A DNA stretch of 64,000 nucleotides from assembly GCA_023435725.1 (NCBI GenBank), contig JAEYRD010000232.1:1-64000 (forward strand), in the 5' to 3' direction. Below are positions 19,247 to 27,890 of the stretch, piece after piece. Origin of the DNA: Pseudomonadota bacterium. Lineage in GTDB: Bacteria; Pseudomonadota; Alphaproteobacteria; Rhizobiales; Xanthobacteraceae. Numbering within the stretch: position 1 is the stretch's first letter; the number at the start of each line of letters is the position of its first letter. The translations under genes and the position numbers were made by a program. The notes under the pieces were generated by a model, which did no database searches, had not been told where the DNA came from, and worked only from the letters and a program-made list of their open reading frames with translations.

Positions 19247-20614
19247 TTACTGTCCCGCCGTCGCCGACAAGAGCGGCGACCATGCCGGGTCGGAGGCGAA
19301 GCCCGGCGTCGGCACCTTGAGCTCGTTGCGGCCGGAGATGTCGACGGAGAACAGCGAGGGTCCGCTGTTGCCGCCGGGATCACGGAAGAACATCACCACG
19401 CGGCCGTTCGGCGAGAAGGTGGGGCCTTCGTTGTGGTAGCCGGAGGTGAGGAGCCGCTCGCCGGAGCCGTCCGGCTTCATGACTCCAATCGAGAACTGCC
19501 CGCCGCCTTGCCTGGTGAAGGCGATGTAGTCGCCGCGCGGCGACCACACCGGCGTCGAATAGGTGGCGTTGGTGTCGTCCTTGGAGAAGGAGATGCGCTG
19601 CGCCGGTCCGCCGCCCGCCGCCATGACGTAGATCTGCGACCTGCCGCCACGATCGGACTCGAAGCAGATGCGGGTGCCGTCTGGCGAATAAGAAGGAGAC
19701 GTATCAATCGCCGGCGTGTCGGTGAGGCGCGTGGTCGAGCGCGAGCGCAAATCCATCACGAACAGGTTGGAATTGCCGCCCTGCTGCAGGCTCATGATGA
19801 CGCGCTGGCCGTCAGGCGAGAAGCGCGGCGCAAAGGTCATGCCCGGGAAGTTGCCGACGATCTCGCGCTGCCCGGTCTCGATGTTGAAGAGATAAACTTT
19901 CGGATCGCCCTGGCCGAACTCCATGTAGGTGATCTCTTGCGAGTTCGGCGAGAAGCGCGGCGTCAGCACGAGGTCGGAGCCGCGGGTCAAATAGCGCACA
20001 TTGGCGCCGTCCTGGTCCATCATCGCGAGCCGCTTGACCCGGCGCTCCTTCGCGCCGGTCTCGTCGACGAACACCACGCGGCTGTCGAAATAGCCCTTCT
20101 CGCCGGTCATCCGCTCGTAGATCTGGTCGGAGATGATGTGGGCGATGCGGCGCCAATATTCCGGCGAGGTGAAATATTGCTGGCCGGCGAGCTGCTGGCC
20201 GGAGACCACGTCCCAGAGGCGGAATTCGGCCTTGAGCCGGCCGTCCGGCTGCCGCGTCATCCGGCCGGTGACCAGCGCCTGGGCGTTGATGGTCTTCCAG
20301 TTCTGGAACTGTGGCGCGACGTCGATATTGTTGATGCGCTCGATGAAGGCGGCCTGGTCGATCGGGGCAAACAGGCCCGAGCGCTTCAGGTTGTTGGTGA
20401 TCACCTGCGTGACGCCGTTGCCGACATCGCCGTCGGACGGCGAGCCCGGCAGGAAGTTGGTGATCGCGATCGGCACCGGCTGGAATTCGGTGGGGTCGAT
20501 GCGAAGCCGCCCTTGCTGGGCCTGGCCGAAGGCTTGTCCGCTCCCAAGCAAGGCGACCGCCGATCCAGTGACGGTCATGAAGCGGCGGCGGGTGATCGAT
20601 CGAGCGTCATTCAT
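19247..20614 (-). CDS. tolB: Tol-Pal system beta-propeller protein TolB
   Basis: A 455-residue periplasmic protein that shuttles between Pal and TolA to control outer-membrane constriction. The N-terminal domain (about 30-160) is followed by a six-bladed propeller with repeated PRFSPDGQRVIMS, SPSYSPDGTRICFESDRGG, TPVWSPRGDYIAFT and PTFSPNGRVVMFFRD blade motifs. The leader is unusual: SITRRRFMTVTGSAVALLGSGQAFGQ matches a twin-arginine signal rather than a plain Sec one. The ATG at 20614 is chosen because the longer frame overlaps tolA. It lies 23 bp after tolA. Confidence 0.96.
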   Translation of the reverse strand: MNDARSITRRRFMTVTGSAVALLGSGQAFGQAQQGRLRIDPTEFQPVPIAITNFLPGSPSDGDVGNGVTQVITNNLKRSGLFAPIDQAAFIERINNIDVAPQFQNWKTINAQALVTGRMTRQPDGRLKAEFRLWDVVSGQQLAGQQYFTSPEYWRRIAHIISDQIYERMTGEKGYFDSRVVFVDETGAKERRVKRLAMMDQDGANVRYLTRGSDLVLTPRFSPNSQEITYMEFGQGDPKVYLFNIETGQREIVGNFPGMTFAPRFSPDGQRVIMSLQQGGNSNLFVMDLRSRSTTRLTDTPAIDTSPSYSPDGTRICFESDRGGRSQIYVMAAGGGPAQRISFSKDDTNATYSTPVWSPRGDYIAFTRQGGGQFSIGVMKPDGSGERLLTSGYHNEGPTFSPNGRVVMFFRDPGGNSGPSLFSVDISGRNELKVPTPGFASDPAWSPLLSATAGQ

Positions 20615-20637
20615 CGCAAAGTTCTTTTGTTCGGATG

Positions 20638-21597
20638 TCACAACATATCTTTCAGGCCGAAAGTCATCGGAATGAGCTTCCAGCTCTCGTACTGCTGCTT
20701 CGGCATGAACGAATAGACCTGGCACTGCACGATGGCGCGCTTGGCGCTCTCGGCCACCGCCTGGGCGATCGACCGGGAAGGCCCTCGCACCGCAACGACG
20801 ATGGGCTCGGCCGCCAGCGATCCATCAATCTTCATCGGAATGTCGATGTCGGCCTCGTACTGATCGGCATCCTGCCCATTATAGGTCGGCGTGAAGCAGC
20901 GCTTGACCGCGCCCTGGAACGCGCCTCGCCAGGTCGCGACATTGGTGACCGCTGTGCCGGTGTTCGATCCCAGCGATGCGGACGCATTCAGCGCCGAGCC
21001 GGTCAGCTCGTGCCGGGTCGGATCGCGCTTATCGAGGTCGCGCTGGATCTGCGCGGGGTCGAAGGTGCGCTCCTTGGGCTTCGGCTGCTGCTGCGGCTGC
21101 ACTGCCGCGACCTTGGGCTGGGGCGGCTTGGGTGGCGGCTTTTTCGTTTCCAGCTTCTTCTGAAGCTCGGCGATCGGATCTTCCTTGGCCGGATCAGGCT
21201 TCTTCTCCTCCGGCTTCGGCTCTTCCTTGGGCTTGGCCTCGGCGACTGGCTTGGGCGGCTCGGGCTTCTTCTCGACCGGCTTCTCGGCGGGCTTCGGCGG
21301 CGGCTCGGGCGTCGAGGTGGTCTTGATCAGCTCTTTCTTCGTGGTGACCTTGCCGACGGCATCCTCGTCAGGCGGCGCATCGGAGATCTTCTCCACCTTG
21401 GGCTTCGGCTCTTCCTTTTTGCCGGTCTTCTGTCCGGCCGTGATTTGCGCGAGCTGGTCGGTGGAGATGATGTCGATCGGAAGCGACTCTTCCGGCACCA
21501 CATAGGCTCTGCTGCTAAAGGTGATGAGCCCCCATCCCAGCACGAGGACATGCAGGGCAATCGACGCAACGAGTGTCTTGTCGACCTTCACCTTCAC
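20638..21597 (-). CDS. tolA: Tol-Pal system protein TolA (TonB-like)
   Basis: A 319-residue inner-membrane protein spanning the periplasm. One N-terminal helix (TLVASIALHVLVLGWGLITFSS) anchors it to TolQ-TolR. A long Lys/Pro/Glu-rich rod (about residues 55-175) follows. The C-terminal globular domain (KRCFTPTYNGQDADQYEADIDIPMKIDGSL...AIVQCQVYSFM) has two Cys and contacts TolB/Pal. TolA uses the proton motive force carried by TolQR. Its start is 3 bp after the tolR stop, so the two are translationally linked. The rod is shorter than in E. coli. Confidence 0.93.
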   Translation of the reverse strand: MKVKVDKTLVASIALHVLVLGWGLITFSSRAYVVPEESLPIDIISTDQLAQITAGQKTGKKEEPKPKVEKISDAPPDEDAVGKVTTKKELIKTTSTPEPPPKPAEKPVEKKPEPPKPVAEAKPKEEPKPEEKKPDPAKEDPIAELQKKLETKKPPPKPPQPKVAAVQPQQQPKPKERTFDPAQIQRDLDKRDPTRHELTGSALNASASLGSNTGTAVTNVATWRGAFQGAVKRCFTPTYNGQDADQYEADIDIPMKIDGSLAAEPIVVAVRGPSRSIAQAVAESAKRAIVQCQVYSFMPKQQYESWKLIPMTFGLKDML

Positions 21598-21600
21598 GGC

Positions 21601-22050
21601 TTACCCCTGATCCGCTTCCGTGACGAGGGCCAGCTTCTTGAATCCTGCGCCGGACAACAGGCCCATCACCCTGGCCACGGTCCCGTAGTCCGCCTTCTTG
21701 TCGGCGCGCAGGTAGATGCGTTCCTCGAGGCCGCCACGCGCGTCCGTGATCGCCTTCAGCTTCGGCACCAGTTCGTTGATCGCGATCTCGGCGTCGTTGA
21801 TGAACACCTTGCCCTTGATGTCGACCGACATCTGGATCGGCTTCTGGTCGTTGGTCTCGAGGCTCTTGGCCTGGGTCTGCGGCAGGTCGAGCGGAACGCC
21901 GACCGTGAGCAGCGGCGCCGACACCATGAAGATGATGAGCAGCACCAGCATCACGTCGACCATCGGTGTGACGTTGATCTCGGCCATGACCGGCTTGCGC
22001 CGGCTGCGGCGACCGCCGCCGCCGGACGAACTCGCAACGTTCATGCCCAT
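21601..22050 (-). CDS. tolR: Tol-Pal system protein TolR (ExbD family)
   Basis: A 149-residue inner-membrane protein of the proton-driven TolQR motor. The single membrane helix VDVMLVLLIIFMVSAPLLTVGV has the critical Asp near its start, and the periplasmic ExbD domain follows (IYLRADKKADYGTVARVMGLLSGAGFKKLALVT). A short Ser/Gly/Arg-rich segment precedes the helix (SSSGGGGRRSRRKP). The gene lies 43 bp after tolQ and 3 bp before tolA. Confidence 0.96.
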   Translation of the reverse strand: MGMNVASSSGGGGRRSRRKPVMAEINVTPMVDVMLVLLIIFMVSAPLLTVGVPLDLPQTQAKSLETNDQKPIQMSVDIKGKVFINDAEIAINELVPKLKAITDARGGLEERIYLRADKKADYGTVARVMGLLSGAGFKKLALVTEADQG

Positions 22051-22093
22051 GATCTGGTGCCCAAATTGCCCTTCACACTATACATGCCGTCCC

Positions 22094-22810
<717 letters not shown>

Positions 22811-23390
22811 AAGCAGTATCCTCTCAAGGCGATCGTTACCTAATGTCGCCGGCAACAAATAGCCGCCGGTTCCCCAACAGCCGCGCAAACCGGCGCGGCC
22901 GGCAAGCCCGCTCTAAGTCTTGTCTTTCTGGGGTGCAGGGGCTCGTCCAAAGCCGGCCGTCTGCATTCCCTGCCAAGATGTCAAAACTAAGGGCCTCGAC
23001 CCAGGGCCTTGACCAAGGGCTCCGGGCGCGATTGTCCGCACTAACCAGAGCCCGGCGATAGTTAATGCGGGGTTATCAGGGGCGAAATTGGCTGCGGGAA
23101 AGGTAGGCAGCGCAGGGGGTTGGGGGCGACGGGCGGGACATGCTGCCGCGTAGCGTCGCCGGATGGGAAGCTGCCGATCCCAAGCGTGGTCGGTTCCCTC
23201 CCCCCTTGCGGGGGAGGGCTAGGGAGAGGGGTACCACACGGGGATTCGCCGTGTGACTAAGAACATCCGGCGCGCGACAACAAACACCTTTTCCTGGGCT
23301 CCCCCCCTCCCCTGCCCTCCCCCGCAAGGGGGGAGGGAGCGCAGGGTACGCCTGGGCGGGACATCACGCATCAACACGAGAACCGTAGCC
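22811..23390. other. Long intergenic region upstream of tolQ
   Basis: A 580-bp region between tolQ and an SDR gene, both on the minus strand. Its right part holds an inverted repeat described separately. No gene, RNA or convincing promoter box is recognised in the remainder; the tolQ promoter should lie within 22850-23050. Confidence 0.5.
23195..23340. repeat. Dispersed inverted repeat with 24-bp arms
   Basis: Arms TCCCTCCCCCCTTGCGGGG... (23195-23218) and its near-perfect complement (23315-23338) flank about 95 bp. The centre carries a smaller hairpin, CACACGG-N7-CCGTGTG (about 23234-23254). This GGGGAGGG-rich class is common between genes in Bradyrhizobium and related groups. It ends about 50 bp from the SDR stop codon and could act as its transcript end. 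Confidence 0.65.
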
Positions 23391-24101
23391 CTACCACTTC
23401 TCCTTCGAGGTCCGCACGTCGAGCTCGAACGACCATGCGCGCTCCGGCTGGCGGTAGAGGAAAGCGAAGGCGTCGACGATGCCCTCGATGTCGATCAGGC
23501 TGTCCTCGCGGCCGGCCGCATCGGGAAAGCGCGTGAAGATCTTGTCGCCGGCGATCGCGCCGTCGACCACGACATGGCCGACATGGATGCCCTCGGGCGC
23601 GTATTCCTTGGCCATGGCCTGCGCCAACGTACGCAGGCCCGCCTTGGCCGAGTTGAAAGCGCCGTAGCCGGAGCGGCCGCGCAGCGAGGCGCTGGCGCCG
23701 GTGAAGAGCAGCGTACCGGTCTTCTTCGGCGCCATGCGGCGCACCGCCTCGCGGCCGAACAGGAAGCCGCCGAAGCACACCACGCGCCAGGCCTGCTCGA
23801 AATAGTCGGCCTCCATCTCGATGATCTTGCCCGGCGTGTTGTTGCCGGCGTTGTAGATGGCGAGGTCGAGGTTCTCGCCGGCGGCATCGAACAGCGCGGC
23901 GACGTCGCTCTCCCTGGTCGCGTCCGCGACGAAGGGGACAGCCGTCCCGCCCGCCTTCCCGATATCGCCGGCAACCGCCTGCAATGCCGACAGCGTCCGC
24001 CCCGCGACGATCACCTTGAGCCCCTCGGCCGCAAAGCGTTTGCAGAGCCGGGCCCCGAGCCCGCGGTCCGGTCCGACGCCGATCACGATTGCCGTCTTCA
24101 T
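23391..24101 (-). CDS. Atypical short-chain dehydrogenase (SDR_c10-like, Phe for catalytic Tyr)
   Basis: A 236-residue Rossmann-fold protein. The nucleotide-binding motif is incomplete, GVGPDRGLGARL, instead of TGxxxGIG. At the catalytic site the usual YxxxK is FNSAK, so Phe replaces Tyr while Lys remains. Both features define SDR classical subgroup 10. Redox activity by the normal mechanism is doubtful; a binding or altered-chemistry role is possible. The second ATG (24101) is chosen because AGGAG lies 8 nt before it, against 2 nt for the first (24107). It follows cysE by 30 bp, so they are probably co-transcribed. Confidence 0.85.
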   Translation of the reverse strand: MKTAIVIGVGPDRGLGARLCKRFAAEGLKVIVAGRTLSALQAVAGDIGKAGGTAVPFVADATRESDVAALFDAAGENLDLAIYNAGNNTPGKIIEMEADYFEQAWRVVCFGGFLFGREAVRRMAPKKTGTLLFTGASASLRGRSGYGAFNSAKAGLRTLAQAMAKEYAPEGIHVGHVVVDGAIAGDKIFTRFPDAAGREDSLIDIEGIVDAFAFLYRQPERAWSFELDVRTSKEKW

Positions 24102-24131
24102 TTGCATGTCTCCTGGAGATCGATTGTTGGC

Positions 24132-24896
24132 TCAGGCCGCCGAGGCGGATTCGGGGCAATTGGTCAGCCGCGCGGGATTGCCGACGGCGGTGCAGCCGCC
24201 CGGCACGTCGCCGGTCACAAGAGTGCCTGCACCGATCTTTGCGAAATCGCCGATGCTGATGTCGCCGAGGATGCTCGCGCCGGCGCCGATGAAAACGCCG
24301 CGGCCGATGCGCGGCGAGCGCGTTGGCAGTTCGCTGCTGCGGCCGATGCTGACATTCTGGAGAATGGTGACCTCGTCGCCGATGACGACGTTGGCGCCGA
24401 TCACGATGCCCGTGGCATGGTCGAGATAGACGGACAATCCGATGCTGGCGGCCGGATGAATGCTGACCTGCAACACGTTCGACGCCTCGTTCTGAAACAG
24501 CAGCGCCGCGTCGATATGGCCGCGATGCCAGAGCCAGTTCGAGACGCGCCAGGCCTGCAGCGCGACATAGCCCTTGAAATGCAGCAGCGGCGGCAACAGG
24601 CCGCTGATGGCGGGATCGCGGTGCACGATGGCCTGCAAATCACGGCCGGCCGCTTCGATCAGCTCGGGCTGGCCGCGAAAAGCGTCGATGGAAAAAGCCG
24701 CAAAACGCGCGTGCTCCGCGGCGTTGCCGCCGAGCCTGCACCCGATCAGATCGGCCAGCGCGGCCGCAAGATCATCATGGGCAAGGATGGCACCCGCAAG
24801 AGCCTTGCCAAACACGGGGTCGGCGGCTGCTGCGCGCTGCGCTTCGTCGCGTATCTTCTGCCAGAGGCGATCGTTCGTCGCGGTCGCAGCTGTCAT
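24132..24896 (-). CDS. cysE: Serine O-acetyltransferase
   Basis: A 254-residue cytoplasmic enzyme that makes O-acetylserine from serine and acetyl-CoA for cysteine synthesis. An N-terminal helical SATase domain (LAAALADLIGCRL...HRDPAISGLLPPLLHFKGYVALQAWRVSNWLW) precedes a left-handed beta-helix of hexapeptide repeats with the family motif SIHPAASIGLSVYLDHATGIVIGANVVIGDEVTI. The usual IGET is IGAN and the HGVTLGG motif is QNVSIGR, so this is a divergent, probably second CysE. The ATG at 24896 has AGGTGGGG upstream and is preferred over a GTG at 24905. Confidence 0.88.
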   Translation of the reverse strand: MTAATATNDRLWQKIRDEAQRAAAADPVFGKALAGAILAHDDLAAALADLIGCRLGGNAAEHARFAAFSIDAFRGQPELIEAAGRDLQAIVHRDPAISGLLPPLLHFKGYVALQAWRVSNWLWHRGHIDAALLFQNEASNVLQVSIHPAASIGLSVYLDHATGIVIGANVVIGDEVTILQNVSIGRSSELPTRSPRIGRGVFIGAGASILGDISIGDFAKIGAGTLVTGDVPGGCTAVGNPARLTNCPESASAA

Positions 24897-24915
24897 CGTC
24901 CCCACCTGCGGTGTT

Positions 24916-24945
24916 TTGACGCTTCCTTCTCACGTGTCGAATATA
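24916..24945 (+). promoter_or_regulatory. Candidate sigma-70 promoter for the intergenic transcript
   Basis: TTGACG at 24916-24921 and AATATA at 24940-24945 are separated by 18 bp, pointing away from cysE towards the desaturase gene. A start near 24952 is predicted. The -10 match is moderate. Confidence 0.4.
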
Positions 24946-24951
24946 GGCCGT

Positions 24952-25146
24952 GGGCAACTCGCGCGCCACGCCGCTGCGGCGGCACACGTGGCTACGCAAG
25001 AGCCGCGCTGCAGCCCCCCGTGAAGCTACGCGCTTGCATGCCAGGCAACCGCAACCATATAGTCGGTCGAGTTTTCGGCCGACGCTGCTTTGGCCAATAC
25101 ATCTCGTTCAAGACCCCGCGGTGGTCCGCCATCCGCGGGTTTTTCG
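24952..25146 (+). ncRNA. Candidate small RNA or long attenuated leader upstream of the desaturase
   Basis: About 195 nt between divergent genes contain no credible reading frame, yet end in a strong intrinsic terminator and begin at a plausible promoter. Internal structure is likely: GCCACG (near 24971) can pair with CGTGGC (near 24992), and TCGGTCGAG...CGGCCGA forms a second hairpin near 25065-25085. It is not recognisable as 6S, tmRNA, SRP RNA or RNase P. Either it is a free small RNA, or the terminator is an attenuator 69 bp before the desaturase ATG. Confidence 0.4.
25113..25145 (+). terminator. Intrinsic terminator upstream of the desaturase gene
   Basis: The stem CCCGCGG-TGG (25115-25124) pairs with CCA-T-CCGCGGG (25129-25139, one bulged T) around a TCCG loop, followed by TTTTT. 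No plus-strand gene lies upstream for it to serve, which is what suggests a non-coding transcript or attenuation. Confidence 0.8.
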
Positions 25147-25213
25147 TGCGCGGCCGCCTTCGGCGCTGCCGAAGCAAATCACGGATCCCCGTCACCCAAG
25201 GTCACGCTGAAAC

Positions 25214-26377
25214 ATGTCGCTCAACGCCCCCGCCGACGACCACCACGACGACGTCATGTACCCCTCCGCGATACCGTTCGTGCTGGTCCATCTCGGCTGC
25301 TTTGCGGCGATCTGGTCAGGCGTCACCTGGCAGGCCGTCGCGATCTGCGGTTCACTCTATGTCGCGCGCATGTTTGCAATCGGGGCAGGCTACCACCGCT
25401 ATTTTTCGCATAAGGCTTTTGCCACCGGCCGGGTGTTTCAGTTCATCCTGGCCTGCCTCGCGCAAAGCAGCGCGCAAAAGAGCGTCTTGTGGTGGGCGGC
25501 CAAGCATCGGCACCATCATCTGCATTCCGATACCGAATTGGACGTGCACTCGCCGCGTCAGCGCGGCTTCCTGTACAGCCATGTCGGCTGGATTTTTTAC
25601 CGGGAGCACGACGCGACCGACCTCGTGAAGGTCGGCGATCTCGCGGTCTATCCTGAACTGATGTGGCTGCATCGGCTGGAGCTCCTGCCCGCCTTTGTGC
25701 TCGCAGCGCTCTGCTTCCTGGTTGCGGGGTGGTCGGGTCTGGTCGTCGGCTTCCTGTGGAGCACGGTGCTGGTCTATCACGCGACCTTCTGCATCAACTC
25801 CCTCGCTCACGTGCATGGACGCAAGCGCTACGTGACGGGCGATGATTCCCGCAACAACTGGCTGCTGGCATTGCTCACCATGGGGGAAGGCTGGCACAAC
25901 AATCACCACGCCTACCAGAGCAGCGTGCGGCAAGGCTTTCGCTGGTGGGAGATCGACGTGACATATTACATCCTGAAGGTCCTGTCCTGGTTCGGAATCG
26001 TCTGGAACATGAAGGCGCCGCCCGAGCTGGTGCTGCGCAACGAGCAGCCGCTCGGCGCACGGGTCATCAATCGCGCAGCCCGCCAGCTTGCCGGACGGTT
26101 CGATGCCCACGCTCTGGCGCACGCGATCTCGTCGGCGCTGCGCCGAGCCGATTTGGCCCAAGTACAACTGCCGACACTGCATGACATCTTCAATCGCGCC
26201 CATGAAGGCGTAGATGCGCTGACGCATCTGCATCTGCCGAAGATTCCGACCCGCGACGAGTTTCTCGCCGAGGCCAGGGCGATGTTCGCGCGAACGCGAT
26301 CACTCAACGAGATCGTGGACCACGCCTACGAACACTTCCTGACGTCGGTTCGCGCGCAAATCGCCACGGCGAGCTAA
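25214..26377 (+). CDS. Acyl-CoA / fatty acid delta-9-type desaturase
   Basis: A 387-residue inner-membrane di-iron desaturase that introduces a cis double bond in acyl chains using O2 and electrons from a redox partner. All three histidine boxes are present: HRYFSH near residue 61, HRHHHLHSD near 98 and HNNHHAYQ near 227. Four hydrophobic helices flank them in the usual pairs. The C-terminal ~100 residues extend beyond the catalytic core. AAGG lies 12 nt before the ATG. The upstream region contains a terminator that may attenuate expression, plausible for a membrane-fluidity gene. Confidence 0.93.
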   Translation: MSLNAPADDHHDDVMYPSAIPFVLVHLGCFAAIWSGVTWQAVAICGSLYVARMFAIGAGYHRYFSHKAFATGRVFQFILACLAQSSAQKSVLWWAAKHRHHHLHSDTELDVHSPRQRGFLYSHVGWIFYREHDATDLVKVGDLAVYPELMWLHRLELLPAFVLAALCFLVAGWSGLVVGFLWSTVLVYHATFCINSLAHVHGRKRYVTGDDSRNNWLLALLTMGEGWHNNHHAYQSSVRQGFRWWEIDVTYYILKVLSWFGIVWNMKAPPELVLRNEQPLGARVINRAARQLAGRFDAHALAHAISSALRRADLAQVQLPTLHDIFNRAHEGVDALTHLHLPKIPTRDEFLAEARAMFARTRSLNEIVDHAYEHFLTSVRAQIATAS

Positions 26378-26445
26378 CCAAGCGATCTGCAAGGTGATTT
26401 GCAAGGCAATCTGACCTTCGCGGCTGCCAGCCGCGCTCCCCCAAA

Positions 26446-26484
26446 ACCAAACCGCCCGCCGGCGGGTTGCGCAGGCGGGCGGGT
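26446..26484 (-). terminator. Terminator of the DUF2852 gene (convergent with the desaturase)
   Basis: A 9-bp perfect stem, CCGCCCGCC (26452-26460) with GGCGGGCGG (26474-26482), is followed on the minus strand by TTTGGTTTTGG. It lies about 60 bp beyond the DUF2852 stop and 75 bp beyond the desaturase stop. Confidence 0.65.
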
Positions 26485-26542
26485 CGGGGCCCTCAGGCCT
26501 TTGGGGGCATGCGCCTGAAGGCTTTGAGATGTGGGCCCCAGA

Positions 26543-27028
26543 TCAGCCCTGCGGCTGGTCGGTCGGCGGCGGGGTCGGGCGCGTCTTGTGCTGCGCCATG
26601 AACTGGTCGAACTCTTCCTTGTCCTTGGCGTGACGCAGGCGGTCGAGGAAGTTCTTGAACTCGACCTGCTCTTCCTCGAGCCGGCGCAGCGTTTCGCTGC
26701 GGTACTCGTCGAAGGCGCGATTGCCGGAAGACGGCGGGCCGAAACCAAAGCCGAAACCGCGGCGCTCCATGCGGTCGCGCATGCGATCCATCTTGTACTG
26801 CATCCGCTCCATCTTGTTCTGCCAGCGATCCTGGTTGCTCCAGCACGACATTCTTCTGCTCCCGAGTGTGAAAAAGAGAAGGGCAAGTCCGATCGGCCAC
26901 CAGATGATGAAGCCGAGGATGGTCACGGCAATCCAGCCGGGATGCCAGGGCGTATCGAGCATGTGGGGGCGCTCATAGCGTTGGTCCGAAGGGCCGCGCC
27001 ATCGATTGACATCAGCGGTGTAGGCCAT
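26543..27028 (-). CDS. DUF2852 family membrane protein
   Basis: A 161-residue protein with one or two membrane segments (PGWIAVTILGFIIWWPIGLALLFFTLG) followed by a cytoplasmic Arg/Met/Gln-rich helix (QNKMERMQYKMDRMRDRMERRGFGFGFG). A conserved tail then reads NRAFDEYRSETLRRLEEEQVEFKNFLDRLRHAKDKEEFDQFM, the hallmark of DUF2852, predicted as a coiled coil. The family is of unknown role in alphaproteobacteria. A perfect palindromic operator, also found at the neighbouring TetR gene, sits 36-54 bp upstream of the ATG, so it is probably that repressor's target. Confidence 0.88.
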   Translation of the reverse strand: MAYTADVNRWRGPSDQRYERPHMLDTPWHPGWIAVTILGFIIWWPIGLALLFFTLGSRRMSCWSNQDRWQNKMERMQYKMDRMRDRMERRGFGFGFGPPSSGNRAFDEYRSETLRRLEEEQVEFKNFLDRLRHAKDKEEFDQFMAQHKTRPTPPPTDQPQG

Positions 27029-27063
27029 TTCCCATCTCCATCACGGCACCAGCGCCGTTGTGA

Positions 27064-27082
27064 ATGTAAATAACATTTACAT
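27064..27082. promoter_or_regulatory. TetR-type operator in front of the DUF2852 gene
   Basis: ATGTAAATAACATTTACAT is a perfect palindrome with 8-bp arms around AAC. A related 19-bp site overlaps the start codon of the adjacent TetR gene, which makes it the likely binding site of that repressor. It occupies the expected promoter position of the DUF2852 gene. Confidence 0.7.
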
Positions 27083-27149
27083 AGCTAGACCATCCCGCGA
27101 TTTTGTCAAGCCGACCGCCAGACAGGGCGGGCGAATTATTTGCGCAATT

Positions 27150-27890
27150 TTATTTCGGCTTGCCCCAAGGACCACCGGGAGCCACGCCAGAACCGGAGGA
27201 CGCCTCCGGTGGCACCGGCGGCGGCTCGGCGCCCCTGCCTGCGGGACGGCGGTCGGTCGGAAAGCCGAGACCGCGCAGATAGATCAGCACCTCGGCCTCG
27301 AGCAGCTCATCCGGCGACATCGGCAGTTTTCGGCGCGCGGCGTCACCACGGGAAAACAACGAGGCGACGCCATGCGCCATCGACCAGATGTGCAGCGCCA
27401 TCATCATCGCGGGAGGGCGCGGCGTGCCGGGGGGCGCGAGTGCCGCGAGGCGCTCCGCCGCGGCGCGAATGATGTTGAAGGCGCGTTCGCTCGCGGCCTG
27501 CAGCGCTGGATTGGCATCGATCGGCAGGCCCGACTCGAACATCGCGTTGTAGAACGCGGGCTCCTCGCGGGCGAAGGCGAGATAGGCCCTGCCGACGCGC
27601 TCGAACGCCGTGACCGTGTCGGGCCGCCCGTCGTCCCAGGCCGCGGTGAGGCGCTGCTCGAACTGCTCGAAGCCGCGCTGGGCGATCGAGGACAACAGCT
27701 CGTCGCGGTCGCGGAAATGCCGGTAAGGCGCCGCCGCGCTGACGCCGGCCATGCGCGCGGCATCGGCGAAGGTAAAACCGGCCGCCCCCTTCTCGGCGAT
27801 CAACCCGAGGGCGGCCTGCAACAGGGCTTCCTTCAGATTGCCGTGGTGATAGCCGCGCTCGGCGCGGCCCTGCTCCTTGCGCCAGCTCAT
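27150..27890 (-). CDS. TetR/AcrR family transcriptional regulator (WHG-domain type)
   Basis: A 246-residue one-component repressor. The N-terminal helix-turn-helix domain reads GYHHGNLKEALLQAALGLIAEKGAAGFTFADAARMAGVSAAAPYRHFRDRDELL. The ligand-binding C-terminal part contains PRPPAMMMALHIWSMAHGVASLF, typical of TetR_C regulators with a WHG motif. A Pro/Gly-rich tail of about 35 residues is disordered. An imperfect copy of the ATGTAAAT palindrome overlaps its own ATG, and no Shine-Dalgarno precedes it, suggesting autorepression and possibly a leaderless mRNA. The ligand is unknown. Confidence 0.9.
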   Translation of the reverse strand: MSWRKEQGRAERGYHHGNLKEALLQAALGLIAEKGAAGFTFADAARMAGVSAAAPYRHFRDRDELLSSIAQRGFEQFEQRLTAAWDDGRPDTVTAFERVGRAYLAFAREEPAFYNAMFESGLPIDANPALQAASERAFNIIRAAAERLAALAPPGTPRPPAMMMALHIWSMAHGVASLFSRGDAARRKLPMSPDELLEAEVLIYLRGLGFPTDRRPAGRGAEPPPVPPEASSGSGVAPGGPWGKPK

